A stretch of 64,000 bases of DNA from Hippasteria phrygiana (taxonomy: Eukaryota; Echinodermata; Asteroidea; Valvatida; Goniasteridae), in contig JAZGUH010000331.1 in assembly GCA_037893225.1 (NCBI GenBank), positions 372,001 to 436,000 on the forward strand, written 5' to 3'. The notes under the pieces are model-generated. The model searched no databases. It saw nothing but the letters and a program-made list of their open reading frames with translations, and was not told the DNA's origin. Shown here one piece after another: positions 11,540 through 22,277 of this stretch. The position numbers and the translations under genes were made by a program. Each line of letters starts with the position of its first letter. Within the stretch, counting starts at the first letter, position 1.

Positions 11540-12101
11540 TACAGCTAGAGAACCGAGTTTAAGAAAGCAGGGTGAGGAATCTAGTGCACAGAAAAATCAT
11601 AGAGAAAACTGAGTTTAAGAAAATGGTGGTGATGGACCTGTTACACAGATTCTGCACAGAGAAAACCGAGTTTAAATGAAGGAAATGGTGGTTATAGATC
11701 TGTAGCACAGGTTCTGCACAGAGAGAACTGAGTTCAAGAAAGTGGTGGTGATGGATCTGTAGCACAGATTCTGCACAGAGAAAACCGATTTTAAATGAAG
11801 AAAGTGGTGGTGATGGATCTGGGGCACAGATTCTGCAGAGAGAGAACCAAGTTCAAGAAAGTGGTGGTGATGGTCCGGATCTGTAGCACAGATTCTGCAC
11901 AGAGAAAAACCAAGTTTAAATGAAGAAAGTGGTGGTGATGGATCTGGGGCACAGATTCTGCACAGAGAAAACCGAGTTCAAGAAAGTGGTGGTGATGGAT
12001 TTGTAGCACAGATTCTGCACAGAGAAAACTGAGTTTAAATGAAGAAAATGGTGGGTATAGATCTGTAGCACACATTTTGCAGAGAGAAAACCAAGTTTAA
12101 A
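11540..12101. repeat. ~61-bp minisatellite, block 1
   Basis: About nine imperfect units of the form GTGGTGATGGATCTGTAGCA / CAGATTCTGCACAGAG / AAACCGAGTTTAAATGAAG, some shortened to about 55 bp. The same array recurs at 15,048-15,838 and 22,105-22,277. Insertions of other elements separate the blocks. Each unit carries TTTAAA, which supplied the TTAA target of the piggyBac element. Confidence 0.9.
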
Positions 12102-12800
12102 CTAGAAATCTGGTGTTTGTGGACAAACACAAGGCTGTTTCGTTTTTGGTTTTTTTTGTATTTTGATTCTGATTCTTGATGAGATTTCAATGGTGGATCA
12201 AAAAATCTTGTTTTACATTCATGGTCGTCTACGACAGGTCAAGCAATCACGTAGACCTAATCATAATCGTTTTGGAAATGTGACCATATTTGCAGTTGGT
12301 GACCATGATTACGTCATCATGGCGTCACACATTTTTCACATATGTAAGTACCTATGACCTAAAAGAATTACAAAATTAGCATGTTCTGTTGATGAGATGC
12401 GACTTAAAAAACTGCCCCTTTAAGATGACGTCATGTGAGATGTGATGACGTCATCATAATGTCATGTCAATTTTCATCTATGAACCTGCTGGCCTACCTA
12501 GATATTACATTTCAACTTTATCGGACTTGTACTTTTGTACATATATGCCTTCAAAAACTGCCCCTTTAAGATGACGTCACGTGACATTGTGATGGCATCA
12601 TCATAATGTCATGTTAATTTTCATCTATAAACCTACTGGGCTACCTAGATATTACTTTTAAACTTAATCGAACTTGTACTTCTGTAGATATATGGGTTCA
12701 AAAATGCCCCTTTAAGATGACGTTACGTGACATGTGATGACGTCATCATGACGTAAAAGTTCGGCACACATTCTGAGCAGTTTTGTCCGAGTAGTTTTGT
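12102..12800 (-). mobile_element. Helitron-like CRE-rich element, reversed copy
   Basis: Reading the minus strand, the element ends in a hairpin (12,113-12,130, GTGTTTGT/ACAAACAC) and CTAG (12,105-12,102) followed by T. This matches the termini at 979 and 3,310. It was inserted into the minisatellite at AAGTTTAAA. Downstream are ~148-bp units with TTTAAGATGACGTCA and TGATGACGTCATCATGACG. The far boundary near 12,800 is uncertain. Confidence 0.6.
12157..12312 (+). pseudogene. PIF1/Helitron-type helicase fragment
   Basis: The translation [20 protein letters not shown] continues to a [12 protein letters not shown] segment, matching the Walker B (DExSM) and following strand of PIF1-family helicases carried by Helitrons. 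Sequence beyond the GD is replaced by the CRE repeat. This is about 50 residues of a protein normally over 1,000 aa. It reads away from the hairpin terminus. Confidence 0.7.
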
Positions 12801-12829
12801 GACGCCTTAAACAAAATCTCATCATACAA

Positions 12830-13190
12830 TCCACAAGGGAAACTGACTAGGTAAATTTGAATACATTTTCAAAGTGAACAAAGAAACTGGCACGAACGGG
12901 ATTCGAACCTGCGACCTCCGGGTTACCGTACTGGCGCTCTACCAACTGAGCTATCTTGCCCTATGTTGGCAGTATCTTTGTTCGGATGGGCGCTAGTCAG
13001 AAGTCATAAACCCAGAATTCCGTATAGCCAGGGATCACACCCAATTTTACGATACGACCTGGGAAGCGACATTGTGGGGATCACTCAATGAGGGCAAGAC
13101 TAGATTGCTCAGTTGGTAGAGCGCCGGTACGGTGACCCGGAGGTCGCAGGTTCGAATCCCGCTCGTGCCAGTTTCTTTGTTCACTTTCAA
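12830..13190. repeat. tRNA-derived SINE, head-to-head pair
   Basis: A tRNA-like head on the minus strand (12,888-12,960) and a more degenerate one on the plus strand (13,093-13,170, with an enlarged D-arm region) flank about 130 bp of SINE body. Both carry the B-box GGTTCGAATCC. Ends carry the family phrase CACAAGGGAAACTGACTAGG. Confidence 0.8.
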
Positions 13191-14245
13191 AATGTTAAAC
13201 AAAATCTGTGATGTTGTAAATAATGTTGTATTAAAGTTTACGGTTGTTGTAAAAAAATGTGGGAATGGCGTAAATAATGGTGCAGGAATAGAGAAAAATG
13301 TTGCGACGGCTGTAAAAAAATTAGCTACGGTTGTGGAATATTTAGTAATGTTGTACAACATGTTTAGACGGTTGTGAAAAAAATTATGACACTGTAAATA
13401 ACTGTACAATAATTAATAATAAGTTTTACAAATATAATTAGGAACATGTATCTAAACTCAACCTTATTTTAGCAAACCTACTTTAACCGTTTCCTTTGCA
13501 AAATTCTACTTATTTAATTACAGAACACAAGCCAAATTCTCAGCAACTTTGGTGATTAGTGAAGCTGAATATAATGGAAAAATTGTTAGAATAAATTTAC
13601 TACAATAATATTGCATGAGTCATCAAAATCAATCCACACATTTTTACGCACGAGTAATTTTGATTGCAGTGTACTAATTGATGCTGAGCTGATAACTGAA
13701 GTTGTAGAGGAATTTTACGTTAGCTCTGTCTGCGCACTTCTGGCCGGGTTGAAAGCGAGAATGTCAGTGCTAAAAAAACAGTCCTATTCAACAAATTCAT
13801 TACGCCATAAAAGACAGTGCAGCCACAATTAGCAGACTAAGTTGTTTAATGTGATAGTGATTTGTGTTTTTTAAACCAGAAAGTGCCGAGATCGGTGATA
13901 TTTTTGTTTATTCAGGATTCCTGTATTCGCAAGCCTCTATCTGGAAGTATAAACGTATTCTAAACGTTTGGGTGCCATTTTGTTTTGCGTTGAAGCCCCA
14001 GCCGCTGATTTCGAGCCAAGCCGGCAAGTCCAAAGGCTATATGAAGTTGGTAAACAGCCTTAGTATTGCAGAGGGCGCTGTTTGTGGAAAAAATGTAGCA
14101 GGCAGCTGGCTTTACACCCATCTATTGTTGACGCAATAAGTACACAACATGGCATTTTTTTGATAAGAATTTCTTATTTCTTTTGGAATATGTAAACTTA
14201 TATATATGTGAATGCATGTTTGTAATAATTGGATTTAGTAACTGT
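13191..14245. other. AT-rich non-coding stretch
   Basis: Degenerate TTGTAAATAATG-like phrases occur at 13,200-13,400. Small ORFs at 13,611 and 13,864 have no recognisable motif and ordinary length for chance. I see no gene. Confidence 0.6.
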
Positions 14246-14717
14246 TCAGCGTGGCAATACAGTATGGAATGCCCAGCATGGCAACACAATATGGAACGCC
14301 CAGTGTGGCAACACAGTATTGGAACGTCCAGCATGGCAACACAGTATGGAACGCCTAGCGTGGCAACACAGTATGGAATGCCCAGCGTGGCAATACAGTA
14401 TGGAATGCCCAGCGTGACAACACAGTATTGGAACGTCCAGCATGGCAACACAGTATGGAACGCCCAGCGTGGCAATACAGTATGGAACGCCCAGCGTGGC
14501 AACACAGTATGGAACGCCCAAGCGTGGCAACACAGTATGGAACGCCCAGCGTGGCAACACAGTATGGAACGCCCAGCGTGGCAACACAGTATGGAACGCC
14601 CAGCGTGGCAACACAGTATGGAACGCCCAGCGTGGCAACACAGTATGGAACGCCCAGCGTGGCAACACAGTATGGAACGCCCAGCGTGGCAACACAGTAT
14701 GGAACGCTCAGCATGGC
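14246..14717. repeat. 27-bp minisatellite (about 17 copies)
   Basis: The unit is GCGTGGCAACACAGTATGG followed by AACGCCCA, with few variants and occasional 1-nt phase slips. Because 27 is divisible by three and the unit lacks stops, all six frames are open and give 9-residue repeats. Long ORFs here are therefore a by-product of the repeat. Confidence 0.95.
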
Positions 14718-15072
14718 AGAAGGTAATGTGAAAACAAAAGATGACTTAGAAAAGTTGACATTTGTTGTATTACAATGTACAGGGAATGTCAGAGCCCAAG
14801 CAGAGATTCTACATACTGTTAGAGTGTGTGTAAAGCAAGCCATAGATGGGGACAAAGCTGAAGATGTGAAAGAAGGAAAGCAAAGGAAGTCAAAAAAGAT
14901 AAACAAGATGAATAATGCCAGGCACAAAGTAAATGAGATGAGAAAAAAGAGGGTGTTGAAGATGACTAGGAGAAAACTACATAATCAGAAAGCCATGAGA
15001 AAGTTACATGATTTGTTGAAGGTCAAGCACCCTGTGATGACAAAAATGGTGGTTATACATGTAGATCTCTAG
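14718..15072 (+). CDS. Lysine-rich ORF tail of unknown origin
   Basis: The frame leaving the 27-bp repeat stays open for about 115 codons to 15,072. It encodes a plausible non-repetitive segment (DDLEKLTFVVLQCTGNVRAQ) and then a very Lys/Arg-rich stretch. No family is recognised. It could be a fragment of a gene into which the repeat expanded, or chance. The end runs into the 61-bp minisatellite. Confidence 0.25.
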
Positions 15073-15838
15073 CACAGATTCTGCACAGAGAAAACCGAGT
15101 TTAAATGAAGAAAATGGTGGTTATAGATCTGTAGCACACATTTTGCAAAGAGAAAACCAAGTTTAAATGAAGAAAGTGGTGGTTATAGATCTGTAGCAGA
15201 GCTTCTGCAGAGGAAAACTGAGTTCAAGAAAGTGGTGGTGATGGATCTGTAGCACAGATTCTGCACAGAGAACCGAGTTTAAAATAAATGAAGAAATTGG
15301 TGGTGATGGATCTGTAGCACAGATTCTGCACAGAGAGAACTGAGTTTAAATGAAGAAAGTGGTGGTGATGGATTTGGGGCACAGATTCTGCACAGAGAGA
15401 ACTGAGTTTAAATAAAGAAAATGGTGGTGATGGATCTGTAGCACAGATTCTGCACAGAGAAAAACCAAGTTTAAATGAAGAAAGTGGTGGTGGTGGATCT
15501 GTAGCACAGATTCTGCACAGAGAAAACCATGTTTAAATGAAGAAAGTGGTGGTCATGGATCTGTAGCACAGATTCTGCACAGAGAAAACCATGTTTAAAT
15601 GAAGAAAGTGGTGGTGATCCATCTGTAGCACAGATTCTGCACAGAGAAAAACCAAGTTTAAATGAAGAAAGTGGTGGTGGTGGATCTGTAGCACAGATTC
15701 TGCACAGAGAAAATCGAGTTTAAATGAAGAAAGTGGTGGTGGTGGATCTGGGGCACAGATTCTGCAGAGAGAGAACTGAGTTCAAGAAAATGGTGGTGAT
15801 GGATCTGGGGCACAGATTCTGCACAGAGAAAACCAAGT
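15048..15838. repeat. ~61-bp minisatellite, block 2
   Basis: About 13 units of the same repeat as 11,540-12,101. The last unit is cut at its TTTAAA by the left end of the piggyBac element at 15,843. Confidence 0.9.
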
Positions 15839-16584
15839 TTATCCCTAACCGTCCCAAATCCTCCAAAATCCTCTTTGCCAAAAGGAGGAATTTGGAGGAT
15901 TGAGGGCCTTTGGACGTTGGTGCATTGGAGGATTTTGCAGGATTGAGGTCATAAGGGGATTTTGCCTCTGGAGGAATATGAAGGATCCAGGTTATCAGGC
16001 TATATCTAATGCTGGTTGATTTTGGAGGATTGAGGTTACTTGAGGTTTTATGCAAAAGATGATTTTGGAGGATTGAGGTTACTTGGGGGTTTATCCAAAA
16101 GATGATTATGGAGGATTCAGGTTTTTTTTACTTTATACTTTGACACTGTTAATGCCCTATGCACATTCTAAATAGAGGTTTAGTCAATGCAATGAGGCAT
16201 TGTCCGTACAACTTATTCCTTAGCAAATACATGTACATGTACTTGCATGCACTATACACATTCTCCATAGAGGTCCAGTCAAGGTAAGTTAAGACATTGT
16301 TTATACATGTGTGCATTGCTGTTGTGTCTGAGATAGGAAACATTAGCATACCAAGGGTCTTGTTACACTGGGCTGCTCCCTTGTGAAGGTCAGTTTTTGT
16401 TTTGTTTTTAAGCCACATCCATTTTTTAAGAGGCAAGTTCTTTAGTTATGTACATGATAAATAAATTGAATATTTATGTTGTTGACAAATTACACAAGCC
16501 AGTGAACTTTTAAAATGCAGGATAATAAAAGGTAAGTCATACTTATGCAATATATAATTTATGTAAAACAGTATAATTTTTTTT

Positions 16585-19098
16585 CAAAGTGAACAAAGAA
16601 ACTGGCACGAGCGGGATTCGAACCTGCGACCTCCGGGTTACCGTACCGGCGCTCTACCAACTGAGCTATCTTGCCCTATGTTGGCGGTCTCCCAAATTGT
16701 CAGTATCTTTGTTCGAGTGGGCGCTAGTCAGAAGTCATAAACCCAGAATGCCGTGTAGCCAGGGATCACACCCAATTTTACGATACAACCTGGGAAGCGA
16801 CATTGTGGAGATCACTCAATGAGGATACGACTTTTTAACTTATAATTCGTCAAACAATCCACAAGGGAAACTGACTAGGTAAATCTGAATACATTTTCAA
16901 AGTGAACAAAGAAACTGGCACGAGCGGGATTCGAACCTGCGACCTCCGGGTTACCGTACCGGCGCTCTACCAACTGAGCTATCTTGCCCTATGTTGGCGG
17001 TCTCCCAAATTGTCAGTATCTTTGTTCGAGTGGGCGCTAGTCAGAAGTCATAAACCCAGAATGCCGTGTAGCCAGGGATCACACCCAATTTTACGATACA
17101 ACCTGGGAAGCGACATTGTGGAGATCACTCAATGAGGATACGACTTTTTAACTTATAATTCGTCAAACAATCCACAAGGGAAACTGACTAGGTAAATCTG
17201 AATACATTTTCAAAGTGAACAAAGAAACTGGCACGAGCGGGATTCGAACCTGCGACCTCCGGGTTACCGTACCGGCGCTCTACCAACTGAGCTATCTTGC
17301 CCTATGTTGGCGGTCTCCCAAATTGTCAGTATCTTTGTTCGAGTGGGCGCTAGTCAGAAGTCATAAACCCAGAATGCCGTGTAGCCAGGGATCACACCCA
17401 ATTTTACGATACAACCTGGGAAGCGACATTGTGGAGATCACTCAATGAGGATACGACTTTTTAACTTATAATTCGTCAAACAATCCACAAGGGAAACTGA
17501 CTAGGTAAATCTGAATACATTTTCAAAGTGAACAAAGAAACTGGCACGAGCGGGATTCGAACCTGCGACCTCCGGGTTACCGTACCGGCGCTCTACCAAC
17601 TGAGCTATCTTGCCCTATGTTGGCGGTCTCCCAAATTGTCAGTATCTTTGTTCGAGTGGGCGCTAGTCAGAAGTCATAAACCCAGAATGCCGTGTAGCCA
17701 GGGATCACACCCAATTTTACGATACAACCTGGGAAGCGACATTGTGGAGATCACTCAATGAGGATACGACTTTTTAACTTATAATTCGTCAAACAATCCA
17801 CAAGGGAAACTGACTAGTCAGTTTCCCTTGTGGATTGTTTGACGAATTATAAGTTAAAAAGTCGTATCCTCATTGAGTGATCTCCACAATGTCGCTTCCC
17901 AGGTTGTATCGTAAAATTGGGTGTGATCCCTGGCTACACGGCATTCTGGGTTTATGACTTCTGACTAGCGCCCACTCGAACAAAGATACTGACAATTTGG
18001 GAGACCGCCAACATAGGGCAAGATAGCTCAGTTGGTAGAGCGCCGGTACGGTAACCCGGAGGTCGCAGGTTCGAATCCCGCTCGTGCCAGTTTCTTTGTT
18101 CACTTTGAAAATGTATTCAGATTTACCTAGTCAGTTTCCCTTGTGGATTGTTTGACGAATTATAAGTTAAAAAGTCGTATCCTCATTGAGTGATCTCCAC
18201 AATGTCGCTTCCCAGGTTGTATCGTAAAATTGGGTGTGATCCCTGGCTACACGGCATTCTGGGTTTATGACTTCTGACTAGCGCCCACTCGAACAAAGAT
18301 ACTGACAATTTGGGAGACCGCCAACATAGGGCAAGATAGCTCAGTTGGTAGAGCGCCGGTACGGTAACCCGGAGGTCGCAGGTTCGAATCCCGCTCGTGC
18401 CAGTTTCTTTGTTCACTTTGAAAATGTATTCAGATTTACCTAGTCAGTTTCCCTTGTGGATTGTTTGACGAATTATAAGTTAAAAAGTCGTATCCTCATT
18501 GAGTGATCTCCACAATGTCGCTTCCCAGGTTGTATCGTAAAATTGGGTGTGATCCCTGGCTACACGGCATTCTGGGTTTATGACTTCTGACTAGCGCCCA
18601 CTCGAACAAAGATACTGACAATTTGGGAGACCGCCAACATAGGGCAAGATAGCTCAGTTGGTAGAGCGCCGGTACGGTAACCCGGAGGTCGCAGGTTCGA
18701 ATCCCGCTCGTGCCAGTTTCTTTGTTCACTTTGAAAATGTATTCAGATTTACCTAGTCAGTTTCCTTTGTGGATTGTTTGACGAATTATAAGTTAAAAAG
18801 TCGTATCCTCATTGAGTGATCTCCACAATGTCGCTTCCCAGGTTGTATCGTAAAATTGGGTGTGATCCCTGGCTACACGGCATTCTGGGTTTATGACTTC
18901 TGACTAGCGCCCACTCGAACAAAGATACTGACAATTTGGGAGACCGCCAACATAGGGCAAGATAGCTCAGTTGGTAGAGCGCCGGTACGGTAACCCGGAG
19001 GTCGCAGGTTCGAATCCCGCTCGTGCCAGTTTCTTTGTTCACTTTGAAAATGTATTCAGATTTACCTAGTCAGTTTCCCTTGTGGATTGTTTGACGAA
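16585..19098. repeat. Palindromic array of eight 313-bp tRNA-like SINE units
   Basis: Four head-to-tail units (period exactly 313 bp) carry tRNA-like heads on the minus strand at 16,603-16,675, 16,916-16,988, 17,229-17,301 and 17,542-17,614. They are followed by four mirror-image units with heads on the plus strand at 18,017-18,089, 18,330-18,402, 18,643-18,715 and 18,956-19,028. The axis is TGACTAGTCA (17,811-17,820). Units are almost base-identical; one C-to-T change is visible at about 18,765. The block is flanked by GTATAATTTTTT (16,571-16,584 and 19,099-19,110), a likely target-site duplication. The tRNA fold is threonine-like (GGT in the loop) but lacks U33 and has acceptor and anticodon-stem mismatches. 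Confidence 0.9.
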
Positions 19099-19104
19099 GT
19101 ATAA

Positions 19105-21037
19105 TTTTTTGCTATAAATAAGGCTGAGGAGGAGGAGGAGGAGGAGGAGGAGGAGGAGGAGGAGGAGGAGGAGGAGGAGACGACGGGCAGTGACATCCCC
19201 AAGCCCAGTCGACAGAGGAAGGAACGGCGTCGCCAACCACCACCTCCAAAGAAGGCGAGAAGAGGGAAAAAACAGCTGGATCCGGAGTCGGACAACGATC
19301 CTGACCCACCATCAGTGCTCCAGCCCGACATCCCCCCTGATGTACATGGATGGACGAGGACTCTGGCAGATGTCTTCGTGCGACCCTTCAATGGGAAAAA
19401 ACCACCTGGACCCAAGTTCAGACAGAGTGAGTCACCGCTCCACTACTTCTTACAGTTTTTTCCCCTGTCCTTGTTGCTGTCCATCGTCGAGTGGACGAAT
19501 CTGAGCCTGAGGGAGGCAGTGAAGACAACAACAACGATCCAGGAGATTCGTGCGTGGTTTGACGTCCATATCCTTATGGGCCTCAACAAGCTTCCAAACT
19601 ACCGTGACTACTGAAGTACACACCCTGCCCTAAGAAACAGCATGATTTCCACGACGATGTCTCGCAATAGGTTCGACACCATCAACACCTACCTAGCATG
19701 TAACGACCCAGACAAAGACCCGGCACTGATCAGAAGTAAGACCAAGCAACATCGATTCAAGAGAAAGAACCCCCTGTACCCCCTCCAGCCGCTCTGGAAC
19801 AAGGTCAGACGCAGATGCATCAACCGCTACCATGCCCTGCGTGAGCTCTCTATCGATGAAGCCATGATCAAATACCGAGGGTACAAGGCCAACATAAAAA
19901 AAGTATTCATGCCCCTCAAACCCATCCGGGTAGGCTTACAAATATATGTCTTGGTGGAGTCGGCTACAGGAGCCGTGCTGAACTTCATGGAGCATCCCTG
20001 GGGAAAGAAAAAGATGACGGCAATTGCCACTAAAGTTGCTAAGCACCATCGTAGCCGATACCATCACATCTTTACTGACCGCCTCTACACTTCAGTCTCC
20101 TTGGCCAGAGTGTTCCTAGCCCGCCGAATCTACCTCACTGGGGCAGTAAAGAGTAACAGCCGAGGTCTGCCCAAGGATCTGGCAGGGAGACTGAAGGGGA
20201 TGAGACGGGTAAAACGAGGCACTTTCTATTCCAGGCAGAATGGCCAGATGGTCGTCACTGCCTGGAAAGACAGCAAGGCTATGATGGTGCTGTCCACAGC
20301 CCACCAGGGATCCTGACCACCACAATGTTCAGCGAAAGGTGCCCGATGACAGCGGCTGGAGAAAAACCAAAGTCATCCCAGCTCCCCCTCAAGTCATTGA
20401 TTACATGGCCAACATGGGAGGGGTGGACCGTGGAGATCAGCTCCGTGCCTACTACACCTGCTCCCGCAAAGCACAATACTGGTGGAAGAAGGTCTTGTAC
20501 TTCCTGATAGATATCAGCAGGGTTAACGGCTACATTTGCTACATCAAGCACCGCCACCAGGATGTACATGTACCGGTCGATACATCAGCTGACAGCTCCG
20601 GTGATGGCGATGCTGGTCCAACTAACACCAAGACCAAGCACCTCAGCCTCAGCCACACCAAGTTCATCCTGGAGTTGGGCACGGAGCTGATCGATGGCTA
20701 TGCTGGGGGTTCAACAAATCCCCAGTGTAAAGCCGCCACGACCATTCCAGGTCACAACATCAAGAACCACTACAGTACCACGATGCCTGGCCTCTACCCC
20801 AAGCGTTGCCAGTGGTGCCTGCACAACAACGGCGTGACGAAATCGGGCAGGGCAAAGACAACCCGCAGTGGCTGTGCAGTCTGCATGGTCAACCTATGTA
20901 CCGGGCCATGCTTCATGAAGTTCCACCAGGCTATCACCCGTCCCGACCCTACCTCAACCACAAGCACAACAGACAGCACCGAGGAGTCATCAGCCCCCGA
21001 ACCCCCAAAGAAGAAGAAGACGACAAAAAGTACATGA
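19105..21037 (+). pseudogene. piggyBac-like transposase (PGBD family), broken
   Basis: A DDE transposase of the piggyBac family that would cut and paste at TTAA. The N-terminus is acidic, with a poly-Glu run from a GAG microsatellite (19,126-19,178). The catalytic aspartates are visible in LSIDEAMIKYRG, HIFTDRLYTS and MGGVDRGDQ. A C-terminal cysteine-rich domain (RCQWC, CAVCMVNLC, CFMKFH; 20,790-20,940) would bind the termini. A TGA at 19,612-19,614 interrupts frame 1, where a Trp codon is expected. A frameshift near 20,310 moves the last third to another frame. The natural start is uncertain because a SINE array sits directly upstream. Confidence 0.85.
19126..19178 (+). repeat. (GAG)n microsatellite
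   Basis: About 17 GAG triplets at the 5' end of the transposase frame, encoding poly-Glu on the plus strand. Confidence 0.95.
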
Positions 21038-22104
21038 AGAAAAAAGAAGATCCAGAAGAGAAATTAACACAGAGAAGAAAAGAGGTTAAATCCAGTAAAG
21101 AAAACCAAAAAAAGTAGAAGAAAACCTTTACGTTTTTGGTTCAAAAGAAGATAAAACCAAAGAAAAGAAAATCCAGAAAAGAAATCAACACAGAGAAAAA
21201 AAGAGCTTAAATCTAGAAAAAGCAAACAAGAAAAGTCGAAGAAAACCTTTACGTTTTTGGTTAAAAAGAAAAAAGAAATGGAAAAAGGCAATGATGACAA
21301 CATATTTGACCAGCAGATGTTGTTAGTATCAAGTTACTGAGCCAAAAAAAAGTTATCCATGTTTTTGATTCACTTAATCTGAAACCCACTGTAGGATTTT
21401 GCAGGATTCAGGCAATGATGAGAACATGATATCCAGTAAGCAAAAGTTGTCAATGTCAAGTTTTCCGAGCCCCCTCAAAAAAATCATTTAGAGGCCGTGT
21501 GAGGCCGGCAAGAGACCCCACTGGACTCAGCGGGCGAGAGCTGGTGAATGCCGGCCGTGGATGGACGGGGACATTTTCCATAGGGGTGCAGTCAAGTTGT
21601 ACACTGTTTATGTACATTTGTGATGTGTCAAGGATAGAAAACTTGATATACCAAGTGTAAAGTGTGTTGGTCCCTTGCAGTTAGCAGCTGTTGGTTCTAT
21701 TTTTGGCTGCTTTTTTTTATTGAGTGTCCATGTACATAAATTTATCAAAGGGCTTTACTGTTCTTGGGTTACAGTGTGGATACTGCATTGCATTTGGGGG
21801 GTGTCTGATTTCCGAGCGCTTAGAATAATGGTGTAAGGGTACACTTCTGAAGGTCATTTTTTTTAAAAAGCCATATCCATTTTTTAGAAGGTAAAACTTA
21901 GCCATTTTTCCTGTTTCCATGATTTGGTATAACACTGGCCATAAACCAACTGGAGGATTTTGCAGGATTCAGGCAGTGATCACCAGTAATGAATATTGGA
22001 GGATTTTGCAGGATTCAGGTTACATGGAGTTTTAACACTTCGGAATTGGAGGATTTTGCAGGATTCAGGTTATGTGTAAGAAAAAAGGGGTAGGGAGTTA
22101 GGGT

Positions 22105-22277
22105 TAAATGAAGAAAATGGTGGTGATGGATCTGTAGCACAGATTCTGCACAGAGAAAACCGAGTTTAAATGAAGAAAGTGGTGGTGATGGATCTGTAGC
22201 ACAGATTCTGCAGAGAGAGAACTGAGTTCAAGAAAGTGGTGGTGATGGATCTGTAGCACAGATTCTGCACAGAGAAC
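22105..22277. repeat. ~61-bp minisatellite, block 3
   Basis: Three units resume directly after the right TTAA of the piggyBac element, showing that the element split one continuous array. Confidence 0.9.

Larger units (their letters stand above)
15843..22103 (+). mobile_element. piggyBac-like transposon (6.26 kb)
   Basis: The left end is CCCTAACCGTCCCAAATCC and the right end, read inward, is CCCTAACTCCCTACCCC. TTAA follows the right end (22,104-22,107) and TTAT, one base changed, precedes the left end (15,839-15,842). The target was the TTTAAA of a minisatellite unit, which resumes on the other side. Subterminal GGAGGATTTTGCAGGATT repeats line both ends (15,860-16,110; 21,390-22,070). The element contains a transposase pseudogene and a nested SINE array. 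A 346-bp deletion derivative lies at 59,214-59,559. Confidence 0.85.

Noticed and set aside
11559..12075. His/Leu-rich ORFs on the minus strand
   Set aside because: They are read through the 61-bp minisatellite and recur at every block of that array.
14122..14927. Long ORFs on both strands over the 27-bp repeat
   Set aside because: All six frames are open because the unit is stop-free and a multiple of three; this is not evidence for coding.
16603..19028. Cluster of eight functional tRNA genes
   Set aside because: The fold has an acceptor mismatch, an unpaired base at the anticodon stem and no U33, and each head is embedded in a larger dispersed repeat with diverged copies elsewhere; SINE heads are the better reading.
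16589..19042. Eight identical 77-aa ORFs
   Set aside because: They are translations across the antisense of the tRNA-like SINE heads and start at GTG; the same spurious peptide appears wherever this SINE occurs.
19062..19415. Serine-rich minus-strand ORF
   Set aside because: It is the antisense of the GAG microsatellite and the piggyBac transposase.
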